From JAHBVL01 sp964461025 (lineage in GTDB: Bacteria; Chloroflexota; Chloroflexia; Thermomicrobiales; UBA6265): a stretch of DNA of 64,000 nucleotides. Of this stretch, positions 8,472-16,144 are shown in pieces. Every line of letters starts with the position of its first letter. Position 1 is the stretch's first letter. The notes under the pieces were generated by a model. That model had not been told where the DNA came from. It did not search any database and saw only the letters and a program-made list of their open reading frames with translations. The position numbers were made by a program, and so were the translations under genes. Where the stretch lies: NCBI GenBank assembly GCA_964461025.1, contig CAYWSE010000002.1, forward strand, positions 22,992 to 86,991, written 5' to 3'.

Positions 8472-9947
8472 GTGACGGAATCGACAGTTGCGACCCAGTT
8501 TGAGACCGTCATTGGACTCGAAGTCCACGCTCAAATCCTGACGAAAAGCAAGATGTATTGCGGATGTTCCGCCGAATATGCCTCGGCCGAACCGAACACG
8601 CATGTCTGCCATGTCTGCATGGGGCTCCCGGGCGCACTGCCGGTCATCAATCGCGAAGCCATTGAACTCTGCGTGCTGACTGGTTTGGCCCTCGGCAGCG
8701 ACATCGCGCCCTATTCCAAGCTCGATCGCAAGAACTACGTCTATCCCGACTTGCCGAAGGGGTACCAGATATCCCAATACGACATGCCCCTCTGCCTGAA
8801 TGGGACATTGACGTTCACCTCCGGCGGCGAGGAGGTCACGGCCGGCATCACCCGGGTGCACATTGAAGAGGACACGGGGCGGCTACTGCATCGAACGTCG
8901 GCGGATGGGCTTGACATCAGTCTCGTTGATCTCAACCGTTCCGGAGTGCCGCTGATGGAGATCGTCGGCGAGCCGGATCTGAAGGGACCGGAGCACGCTC
9001 GCGACTACCTTATCGCGATGCGTCAGATACTCCGCTATATCGGCGCTTCGACGGGGAATATGGAGGAAGGCGCCTTTCGCTGCGACGCCAACATTTCGAC
9101 CCGTTCCGTCGATGGTTCGGTCGTTGGCGCCAAGGTTGAAATCAAGAATATGAACTCCTTTCGGGCGGTGGAACGAGCCTTGCGCTACGAGGAAGAGCGC
9201 CAGCGCGCCGTTCTGGCCGATGGGGGCGCGATCGAGCAGGAAACGCGCGGCTGGGTCGAGGCGCGAGGCGTCACCGTCAGCCAGCGGACAAAGGAGCAAG
9301 CGCACGACTATCGCTATTTTCCGGAGCCAGATCTGCCGCCGCTGGCGCTGTCTGCCGAAGCGATCGATGCGATCCGGTCCCGGCTTCCTGAATTGCCGGA
9401 CGCGCGACGAGCCCGCATCGAATCTGAGTACGGCATCAGCGCGGCAGATGCCGCGACGCTCACCAGCGAACGGTCGATTGCTGACTACTTCGAACAGGTT
9501 GCTCGCGGTAGCGACGCGCCGGGCCGGCCCCGTTCGGCAGCAAATTGGTTGCTCAACGACGTTTTCGGTCTGCAGCGGGAACGCGGATTGGTGACTGACG
9601 AGATGCCTGTTACAGCCGAACAGCTTTCCGGCCTCATCGCCATGCTCGAATCCGATCTGATCAGCGCCAGGGCGGCCAAGGAGTTGCTCGTCCAGCTCGA
9701 ACCGGGCGACGATCCGGAAGCGAAGGCGAAAGCGCTCGATCTCCTGCCGCTCGATGACGATACCGCGCTGAGAACGGCTGCACAGGAGACATTGGCGGCA
9801 TTCCCCGCCGCTGTCGCCGACTATCAGAGCGGCAAGCAGGCGGCGATCGGCCGTCTGATTGGTGAGACGATTAAGCGGACTGGCGGACGAGGTCGTCCGG
9901 ATGCGGTGCGCTCGATCCTCGAGGAGTTGCTTGGCGAGCATCGCTAG
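8472..9947 (+). CDS. gatB: Asp-tRNA(Asn)/Glu-tRNA(Gln) amidotransferase subunit B
   Basis: A 491-residue GatB of full length. It has the kinase-like domain start FETVIGLEVHAQI, the zinc-site region SKMYCGCSAEY...HVCHVCMGLPG, KNYVYPDLPKGYQISQ, EDTGRLLH and DLNRSGVPLMEIVGEPD. The helical and YqeY-type C-terminal tRNA-binding domains end near TIKRTGGRGRPDAVRSILEELL. With GatA and GatC (not in the window) it amidates misacylated Glu-tRNA(Gln) or Asp-tRNA(Asn). The GTG at 8472 was chosen because GGAGAG lies just upstream and VTESTVATQFETV matches the family start; an in-frame ATG at 8442 is possible. Confidence 0.95.
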   Translation: MTESTVATQFETVIGLEVHAQILTKSKMYCGCSAEYASAEPNTHVCHVCMGLPGALPVINREAIELCVLTGLALGSDIAPYSKLDRKNYVYPDLPKGYQISQYDMPLCLNGTLTFTSGGEEVTAGITRVHIEEDTGRLLHRTSADGLDISLVDLNRSGVPLMEIVGEPDLKGPEHARDYLIAMRQILRYIGASTGNMEEGAFRCDANISTRSVDGSVVGAKVEIKNMNSFRAVERALRYEEERQRAVLADGGAIEQETRGWVEARGVTVSQRTKEQAHDYRYFPEPDLPPLALSAEAIDAIRSRLPELPDARRARIESEYGISAADAATLTSERSIADYFEQVARGSDAPGRPRSAANWLLNDVFGLQRERGLVTDEMPVTAEQLSGLIAMLESDLISARAAKELLVQLEPGDDPEAKAKALDLLPLDDDTALRTAAQETLAAFPAAVADYQSGKQAAIGRLIGETIKRTGGRGRPDAVRSILEELLGEHR

Positions 9948-9973
9948 CTCCTTCGGGTCGTCCGCGCAATATG

Positions 9974-9993
9974 GTCTGGCAATGAGGCCAGAC
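9974..9993 (+). promoter_or_regulatory. Short hairpin between gatB and the glutamate dehydrogenase gene
   Basis: GTCTGGC and GCCAGAC form a perfect 7-bp stem with the 6-base loop AATGAG. There is no T-tract, so this is not a standard terminator; it could be a leader structure of the dehydrogenase gene, which starts 20 bp downstream. Confidence 0.35.
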
Positions 9994-10013
9994 AGAGCGG
10001 AGGTTCAGTTTCC

Positions 10014-11303
10014 ATGGTTTCCAGCGTCATGCCGGCATCGGCGCCGGTGATTCCCTCGACCGTTCCCGATCTCTTCGACGTCGCAATTCAGCAATTCAAT
10101 CTGGCCGCGGACGTGCTCCAGCTGGAGGACAGCATGCGCCAGATTCTCACCCATTGCCAGCGCGAGCTGACCGTGAATTTCCCGGTCGAAATGGACGATG
10201 GTTCGGTGCAGGTTTTCACTGGTCACCGGGTGCAGCACAACAACGGTCCTGGACCCACCAAGGGCGGCATTCGCTATCACCAGGCAGTCACGCTGAACGA
10301 AGTCAAAGCATTGGCGATGCTGATGACCTGGAAATGCGCGGTGGTCGGTCTTCCCTATGGCGGCGCCAAGGGCGGCGTCACGGTCAACCCCAAACTCCTG
10401 TCACAGAACGAGCTACAGAACCTGACCCGGCGGTATATCTCCGACATCGCGCCATTTATCGGTCCAAATCAGGACATCCCTGCGCCGGACATGAACACGA
10501 ACGCCCAGACGATGGCCTGGATCATGGACACTTATTCCATGGGCGTCGGCTATTCCGTGCCCGGCGTCGTCACCGGTAAGCCGCTGACGCTCGGCGGTTC
10601 GGAAGGCCGTGCCGAAGCCACGGGCGCCGGAGTGGTCTTCGCCGTCGAGGAAGCCGCCCGCGCGATCGGTCTCGATCTCGATGGCGCGACGGCGGTCGTG
10701 CAGGGTTTTGGCAATGTCGGTTCAGTCGCGGCCAAAGATATGGCGCGACGTGGGTCGCGGGTCATCGCGATCAGCGACTGGAAGGGCGGCGTCTACAATC
10801 CGGCCGGTCTCGACGTTGATGCGCTGTTCGAATACAGCCAGGCGACAGGATCGGTTGCCGGCTTCCCGGGCACGGATGTCGTGTCCAACGAGGAGTTGCT
10901 CGAACTCCCCTGCGACGTGCTCATTCCGGCCGCGATCGAATGCCAGATTCATGGCGGCAACGCCGGCCGCATTCAGGCGAAGATCGTGGCGGAAGGCGCG
11001 AACGGACCGACGATGCCGGAAGCGGACGAGATTCTCTACGACCGCGGCATCCTGGTGTTGCCCGACATCTTCTGCAACGCCGGAGGGGTGACCGTTTCCT
11101 ACTTCGAATGGGTACAGTCGTTGCAGTGGTTTCCCTGGACGCTGGAAGAGGTCAATTCCCGGTTGCAGACGATCATGCAGAAGTCATTCGCGGCGATTTA
11201 CGCGAATGCGGAGGAGTACCAGGTAAACATGCGCACCGCGGCCCTCGTCCGCGCCATCGATCGCGTCGCCGACTTCACGCGCCTGCGCGGCATTTTCCCG
11301 TAA
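10014..11303 (+). CDS. gdhA: Glutamate dehydrogenase (Glu/Leu/Phe/Val family)
   Basis: A 429-residue amino-acid dehydrogenase that would interconvert glutamate with 2-oxoglutarate and ammonia. The substrate domain shows KGGIRYH, MTWKCAVVGLPYGGAKGG with the catalytic Lys, and the dinucleotide-binding domain has VVQGFGNVGSVAA. DIPAPDMNT contains the catalytic Asp, and LVRAIDRVADFTRLRGIFP is a typical end. The length and motifs fit the hexameric catabolic type found in B. subtilis RocG/GudB. A GGAGG lies 10 bases before the start. The coenzyme preference is not decided here. Confidence 0.93.
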   Translation: MVSSVMPASAPVIPSTVPDLFDVAIQQFNLAADVLQLEDSMRQILTHCQRELTVNFPVEMDDGSVQVFTGHRVQHNNGPGPTKGGIRYHQAVTLNEVKALAMLMTWKCAVVGLPYGGAKGGVTVNPKLLSQNELQNLTRRYISDIAPFIGPNQDIPAPDMNTNAQTMAWIMDTYSMGVGYSVPGVVTGKPLTLGGSEGRAEATGAGVVFAVEEAARAIGLDLDGATAVVQGFGNVGSVAAKDMARRGSRVIAISDWKGGVYNPAGLDVDALFEYSQATGSVAGFPGTDVVSNEELLELPCDVLIPAAIECQIHGGNAGRIQAKIVAEGANGPTMPEADEILYDRGILVLPDIFCNAGGVTVSYFEWVQSLQWFPWTLEEVNSRLQTIMQKSFAAIYANAEEYQVNMRTAALVRAIDRVADFTRLRGIFP

Positions 11304-11337
11304 CGGCGAGTGCTGAACGAGCAAAACTGGCAACCTG

Positions 11338-11570
11338 TCATTCCGAGTAGCGTGTCCACCGCTATTTGCCCGGTCTGCGCTTCGCTTGACGTGTCATTCC
11401 GAGCAATCATACCGGCGCGCCGGAACCAGCACGGCATGAAAACCAACCATAGCCTCGCCATTTATGGCGCTCTCCGTCACCACTGCAACTCGAAACAAGT
11501 ACCGTCATCCTGAGCGGAACGGAGTGTCAGCGGAGGGGAGTCGAAGGATCTCCCGCCGCGGCGGCAACTC
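11338..11570. repeat. Dispersed CATCCTGAGCG-type repeat in a gene-free stretch
   Basis: The 442-bp gap 11304-11745 has no credible gene. It holds one full copy of a dispersed repeat (11504 to about 11570) that begins GTCATCCTGAGCGGAACGG and continues through GTCGAAGGATCTCCCGCCGC. Two shorter related fragments read GTCATTCCGAG (near 11338 and 11392). Related copies lie at 18927 and 43950. This is a non-coding intergenic repeat, not an insertion sequence: no transposase and no flanking target duplication are visible. Confidence 0.7.
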
Positions 11571-11745
11571 ACCTGCCGGCGCCTCTAATCGTTGGAGCCA
11601 TGTCTCGGGAAGAGCGTCCTGTCAGACAGCGTCACTACAGCAACGCGAAGAGTTGTGGCGACGTCGCCTGTGAAGCGCCAAAAATGGCGAGGCTACGCAA
11701 GGACCTAACGACACCATCGATGCACGCGTTTCATTTTCGATTCGC

Positions 11746-12402
11746 TCAGGCGCCGAGAATCGACTGCAAGTCCGGTTCGGACTGGCGATGGGCGATGGCG
11801 ATGACGTCGTCACCGGCCTGGAGCACCGTTTCAGGCTTGGGAATGATCAAATCCGAGCCCCGAATGATCGCCGCCAGGATGCAGTCCTCCGGCAGATGGA
11901 GCTCATTGACCGGCCGGTTTGACGCCCGCGAATTCTCCGAGATCTTGGCATCGACGATCGCCATGTCTTCGTGCGACAAATTGATCAGGTGCACAAATGG
12001 CATATCGGGTATCGACTGTTCGATCAGATTGAGGATGTAGTTCGTCTGGCTGACCGTCACGTCGATCCCGAGCATCCGGAAAAGCCGCTCATTCTTCGGA
12101 TTGTTCACCCGGGCGATCGTCTTGCCGACATTGAACTTCTTCTTCGCCACTTGAGAAACGACCAGATTGTCCTCATCCTCACCGGTCACGGCGATGACGA
12201 CGTCAGCCCGACCCGCTCCCGCCGTAGCCAGTGTCGCAGCCTCCGCTCCATCCCCGTCGATGACCACCGCCCCGAGTTGTTCGATGTAGCTCTCGACTTT
12301 CGCGGGATCGCGCTCGATCAGAAGGACCTCGTGTCCTTCCGACAGGAGCGATTTGGTCAGGTAGAAGCCGACTTTTCCGCCGCCGACAACGATGATGTAC
12401 AT
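11746..12402 (-). CDS. TrkA-type potassium uptake regulator (RCK_N + RCK_C)
   Basis: A 218-residue protein. It starts with a Rossmann NAD-binding domain (MYIIVVGGGKVGFYL; acidic end of strand 2 in LLIERD) and ends with a TrkA-C domain (about residues 135-218, ending DDVIAIAHR). Such proteins bind NAD(H) and gate Trk/Ktr potassium channels at the membrane. It lies 15 bp downstream of a second, shorter TrkA-N protein, which itself overlaps a UspA gene, giving a three-gene minus-strand operon. The membrane channel subunit (TrkH/KtrB) is not encoded next to it. Confidence 0.88.
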   Translation of the reverse strand: MYIIVVGGGKVGFYLTKSLLSEGHEVLLIERDPAKVESYIEQLGAVVIDGDGAEAATLATAGAGRADVVIAVTGEDEDNLVVSQVAKKKFNVGKTIARVNNPKNERLFRMLGIDVTVSQTNYILNLIEQSIPDMPFVHLINLSHEDMAIVDAKISENSRASNRPVNELHLPEDCILAAIIRGSDLIIPKPETVLQAGDDVIAIAHRQSEPDLQSILGA

Positions 12403-12417
12403 CTCAGCACTCCCGGT

Positions 12418-12837
12418 CTACGAACCAGCATCCTCGATCGGCGATAACACCTGGTCGAGAATCTGAGCGGAAATCAGCGTTGTTGGACAAACGGTCGAGA
12501 GCCCCAGGCGCCGGTACGTTTCTTCGCGCACCGGGTCGTAAATTCTGCACACCACTCGGGGCACCTTAAAGATTTTCATACAGACCTGTGAAGCCATGAT
12601 GTTCCGGTTGTCGCCGTTGGTCGCCGCGACAAATGCCGTCGCTTCTTCAATACCGGCCGCTTTCAGCGTGTCTTCGTCGATGCCGGTACCGATGATCGTT
12701 TGTCCGCCAAACTCCGGAGCGAGACGGCGAAAAGCTCGCGACTGCGTATCGATCACGGTCACATCATGGCCATTTGCATCGAGGACGGTCGCCACGCGCG
12801 CGCCGACACGCCCGCATCCCATCACCACGACTTTCAC
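12418..12837 (-). CDS. TrkA N-terminal domain protein
   Basis: A 139-residue protein with only the RCK_N Rossmann domain: MKVVVMGCGRVGARVA, then VTVIDTQSRAF, then ATNGDNRNIMASQVC. It lacks the TrkA-C ligand domain found in its downstream neighbour. The pair may form a hetero-oligomeric gating ring, as when TrkA's two halves are split; that is inference. Its start overlaps the stop of the UspA gene by 4 bp, which suggests translational coupling. Confidence 0.85.
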   Translation of the reverse strand: MKVVVMGCGRVGARVATVLDANGHDVTVIDTQSRAFRRLAPEFGGQTIIGTGIDEDTLKAAGIEEATAFVAATNGDNRNIMASQVCMKIFKVPRVVCRIYDPVREETYRRLGLSTVCPTTLISAQILDQVLSPIEDAGS

Positions 12838-13304
12838 GCTGAGTATCCTTCCTGACCGATGTCGCTCTGTTCAGCGCGGAGCACCAGCACATCGCACGGC
12901 GCATTCTTGATGACGTAAGCGGCGGTTTCGCCAGAGCTCGGTTTGCCGTGAATCACACGTATGCGTGTCGCCATCAGAATGGCGTCAGCACCGCGTTCGA
13001 TCGATTCATCGACGATCGCCGCGCCAGCCGAGCGCGATTGCAGCAGATCGGTCGTCACGCGCTGGTTCAGTGAGGGGATGAGATTCGAGGCCATTTTCTG
13101 GGCGCGAGCCAGGACTATTTCGCCCCGGTCGATCTCTGCCGGAAGATCGGCATCGAGCGGCAACGCCTGAGGGACTTCAACAACGTAGATGAGCGTGATC
13201 GAAATCTGATTGTGTGAGCTCAGCTCGTTGGCCAGCGCGAGAATCTTCTCATCCTCATCGCCGCCGGTCACCGGGATGATGATTCGTCGATAACCGAGAC
13301 CCAT
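12834..13304 (-). CDS. Universal stress protein (UspA family)
   Basis: A 156-residue UspA-fold protein. It begins GYRRIIIPVTGGDEDEKILALA and ends with the ATP-binding-like region ILMATRIRVIHGKPSSGETAAYVIKNAPCDVLVLR. The classic GxxG...GS/TV nucleotide loop is only partly kept. It is the first gene of an operon with two TrkA-type genes. UspA domains are often found with K+ channels, so a role in K+ homeostasis under stress is plausible but inferred. Confidence 0.82.
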   Translation of the reverse strand: MGLGYRRIIIPVTGGDEDEKILALANELSSHNQISITLIYVVEVPQALPLDADLPAEIDRGEIVLARAQKMASNLIPSLNQRVTTDLLQSRSAGAAIVDESIERGADAILMATRIRVIHGKPSSGETAAYVIKNAPCDVLVLRAEQSDIGQEGYSA

Positions 13305-13409
13305 AGTGCTCCAGACACTTCACTCGCAGCGGAACCATTGTCCAGTGCGGCGCATAGTATGTGCGCGAGGTGGAGCTTTCGCAATGGTGGTCAAACGCGC
13401 CTGAATAGT

Positions 13410-14141
13410 TCACAGACCTGCAGAAAGGCGATCGCCGAGTTGTCGGGGAAGTCCTGCCCTGTCGATCGCCGCTTTTGTCAGGTCGGTCCGGTAGGAGACA
13501 CGGTGAAACCGGAATTGCGCGCTTTCGGTGTCGAAGGTCCCAAATGCCGCGTTCGCGTTTCCGTCGCGTGGCTGTCCGACACTGCCGGGATTGAGCATCG
13601 AGCGAGTCAGCGACAAATCGAATACCTGCCCGTCCTCCGGCGCGAAGAGCGCGTCGACAGTCAAGGAAATTCCATCCATCGCGATCATCGGCTTGTGCGT
13701 GTGGCCCACGAAGCAGCTGCGGGTCGTGAAATAGGGAAAGAGGGCGGCGGCCTGACGTGGTGAGATGACGTATTCGGAGGCAGGATCGCGCGGGCTGCCG
13801 TGCGCCAAAGTCACGGGCTCTTCGATGCGCAGCGACGAGAGGCCCCGCAGCCACTCTCGATTCTCTGGAGAGAGCTGCTTCGCGGTCCAATGCGCCGCCG
13901 CGGCGGCGATGGGATTGAAATTCGCCGTCGAAATCTGCCCGGTGGCGGCCAAATCGTGGTTCCCGGCCAGGTGGATGCTCCCCTCGTAACTCCGCACCAG
14001 CTCGACGCACTTGTTCGGCCATGGTCCGTAGCCGACGGTGTCGCCCAGATTCCAGATGGCGTCGAAGCGCAGAGGTTGTTGCAAAACCGCTTCGAGCGCA
14101 GGCAGATTGCCATGGATATCGGAGAGGACGAGGATGCGCAT
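13410..14141 (-). CDS. Metallophosphoesterase (YfcE/MJ0936-like phosphodiesterase)
   Basis: A 243-residue calcineurin-like phosphoesterase. It carries the metal-binding motifs in order: LSDIHGN (residues 6-12), NLGDTVGYG, GNHD, AHGSP and FVGHTHKP. These ligands hold two metal ions, usually Mn or Fe. Members hydrolyse cyclic nucleotides or phosphodiesters; the substrate here is unknown. It is 7 bp downstream of mnmG on the same strand, so it is probably co-transcribed with secA and mnmG. Confidence 0.88.
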   Translation of the reverse strand: MRILVLSDIHGNLPALEAVLQQPLRFDAIWNLGDTVGYGPWPNKCVELVRSYEGSIHLAGNHDLAATGQISTANFNPIAAAAAHWTAKQLSPENREWLRGLSSLRIEEPVTLAHGSPRDPASEYVISPRQAAALFPYFTTRSCFVGHTHKPMIAMDGISLTVDALFAPEDGQVFDLSLTRSMLNPGSVGQPRDGNANAAFGTFDTESAQFRFHRVSYRTDLTKAAIDRAGLPRQLGDRLSAGL

Positions 14142-14148
14142 AGTGCGT

Positions 14149-16122
14149 TCAGGCGACGCTTGGGGCGGTTCGCGACGTGTGGACCAGCAGCACGGCGATA
14201 TCGGCAGGCGTCACTCCCTGCAGACGGCTGGCCTCGCCAAACGTTCGGGGCCGGTGCTGGGTGAGCTTGGCGCGAGCTTCGTAGCGAAGCCCCAACAGAG
14301 CATGAAAGTCGGTATCCGGGGGAATCGGCCTGCGTTCCATGCCGGAAGAGCGCGCCACCTCTTTCGCTTCCCGTTCGACAAACGCCTGGTAGCGCAGTTC
14401 CTGCGCGAGTCTCGCCTGAAGTCGCTCCGCCAGTTGCGTCACCTCGGTCATCCCGAGTTCCTGGCAAAGGCAGGAGAGTTCTCGTTCAGTCGAACCCGGC
14501 CGGCGCATCAGCTCGGCAATCGTCGTTTGCTTGGTCACGGCGCCGAATCCGGACGAGGCCAGCAAATCGAGTGTGGCAAGGCTAGGCGCAAGGCGAGTCG
14601 ACTCGATCGCCTGCATCGCGGCGTCGAGCGACGTTCGTTCCGCGGCTATTGCTTCATATTCCGTTCCGCTGATCAGACCCTCGGTGTAGGCGAGGCCGGC
14701 CAGTCGGTCGTGGGCGGTATCCGGCCGCAGCAACAATCGGTACTCGGCTCGCGACGTCAGCATCCGGTAGGGCTCATCGAATGGCTTGACGGCCAAATCG
14801 TCGATCATCACGCCAATGTACGCCTGATCGCGTCCGAGCGTGACATGAGGGCGCTGCCGGGCCGTGTTCGCGGCATTCAGTCCCGCCAGCAACCCCTGAC
14901 CGGCGGCTTCCTCGTAACCGGACGTGCCGTTAACCTGACCGGCCAGAAAGAGTCCTGAAAGGCGACGCGACTCCAGCGTCGTCGAGATTTCCGACGGATC
15001 GATGGCGTCGTATTCGACCGCATAGCCATATCGCGTAATCTGGGCGTGGCGCAAACCGGGAATCGTCTGGATCGCACGGTCCTGCACGTCGAACGGCAGG
15101 CTGGTGCTCATACCCTGCACGTAGTACTCGGTGGTGCGCCAGCCTTCCGGTTCGAGAAAGATCGGGTGACCGCTCTTGTCGGCGAATCGCGACACTTTGT
15201 CCTCGATCGACGGGCAATAGCGCGGCCCAACACCCTCGATCGAGCCGTTGTACATCGGCGCCCGGTCGAGGTTGTCCAGAATGTGCTGATGCGTCTGCTC
15301 ATTCGTCGAGGTTCGCAGACAGCTCAATCGGATATGACCAGATCGATCGACTGCCGGCGTGGGATGGAAGGCGAGTGGAGGCAATGCGACGCTGTTGATA
15401 TCTCCGAGCTCACCGGAATGGCTCAGCCAGCGATTATCCAGGTCGCTCTCCTGCAGCTCGCACTCCTCGAAGTCAATCGTTCGACCATCGATTCGGGGCG
15501 GAGTCCCGGTCTTCAGACGCCGAAGCTTGAATCCAAGCGACGAGAGTCCCTCGGCGAGCGCGCTGTCCGCCCGGTCGCCGGCGCGACCGCCCGCCTGCCG
15601 CGACTCACCGGCAATCAACGCCGCCCGCAGGAAGGTACCGGCTGTGACTACAACCGCCTGGCAGGAAATGGCGCCCCGCTGGCGGCAACGCACGCCGGCA
15701 ACCCTCGGCAAGTCTCCGTTCGTCAACTCCAGACCGATCACCTCGTCCTGCAACATCGTCAGGTTTGGCTGGAGTTCAAGTGTTTCTTTCATCGTCATCG
15801 CGTAGAGCGATTTGTCCTGCTGCGACCGAATCGCCTGCACTGCCGGCCCCTTGCTCGTGTTCAGCAAGCGGGCATGAAGAGAGGTAGTGTCCGCGCAACG
15901 AGCCATCGCGCCACCGAGTGCATCGACTTCCGCTACCAGGTGCGACTTACCAGGTCCGCCGATCGATGGGTTGCACGGCATATAGCCTGTCCGGTCGAGA
16001 TTCGGCGTCACGACCAGCACGCTGACGCCCGTCCTGGCCGCCGCCAATCCGGCCTCGCAGCCGGCATGACCCGCGCCAATGACGACGACATCGAACGATG
16101 AGTTCGTCGAGAAATCTGTCAT
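14149..16122 (-). CDS. mnmG: tRNA uridine-5-carboxymethylaminomethyl(34) synthesis enzyme MnmG
   Basis: A 657-residue flavoprotein that, with MnmE, modifies U34 in the anticodon of certain tRNAs. It has the FAD site FDVVVIGAGHAGCEAGLAAAR, PCNPSIGGPGKSHLV, KGPAVQAIRSQQDK, KTGTPPRIDGRT and GYEEAAGQGLLAGLNAA. The C-terminal helical domain ends near TPADIAVLLVH. The start at 16122 (MTDFSTNSSFDVV) was preferred to an upstream ATG at 16191 that would run into secA. It lies 22 bp after secA. Confidence 0.95.
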   Translation of the reverse strand: MTDFSTNSSFDVVVIGAGHAGCEAGLAAARTGVSVLVVTPNLDRTGYMPCNPSIGGPGKSHLVAEVDALGGAMARCADTTSLHARLLNTSKGPAVQAIRSQQDKSLYAMTMKETLELQPNLTMLQDEVIGLELTNGDLPRVAGVRCRQRGAISCQAVVVTAGTFLRAALIAGESRQAGGRAGDRADSALAEGLSSLGFKLRRLKTGTPPRIDGRTIDFEECELQESDLDNRWLSHSGELGDINSVALPPLAFHPTPAVDRSGHIRLSCLRTSTNEQTHQHILDNLDRAPMYNGSIEGVGPRYCPSIEDKVSRFADKSGHPIFLEPEGWRTTEYYVQGMSTSLPFDVQDRAIQTIPGLRHAQITRYGYAVEYDAIDPSEISTTLESRRLSGLFLAGQVNGTSGYEEAAGQGLLAGLNAANTARQRPHVTLGRDQAYIGVMIDDLAVKPFDEPYRMLTSRAEYRLLLRPDTAHDRLAGLAYTEGLISGTEYEAIAAERTSLDAAMQAIESTRLAPSLATLDLLASSGFGAVTKQTTIAELMRRPGSTERELSCLCQELGMTEVTQLAERLQARLAQELRYQAFVEREAKEVARSSGMERRPIPPDTDFHALLGLRYEARAKLTQHRPRTFGEASRLQGVTPADIAVLLVHTSRTAPSVA

Positions 16123-16144
16123 GACAGTATCTTGTGGCCTGGTT

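Noticed and set aside
11304..11745. Insertion sequence remnant
   Set aside because: No transposase fragment and no terminal inverted repeats with target duplication; the repeat content is explained by the dispersed CATCCTGAGCG family.
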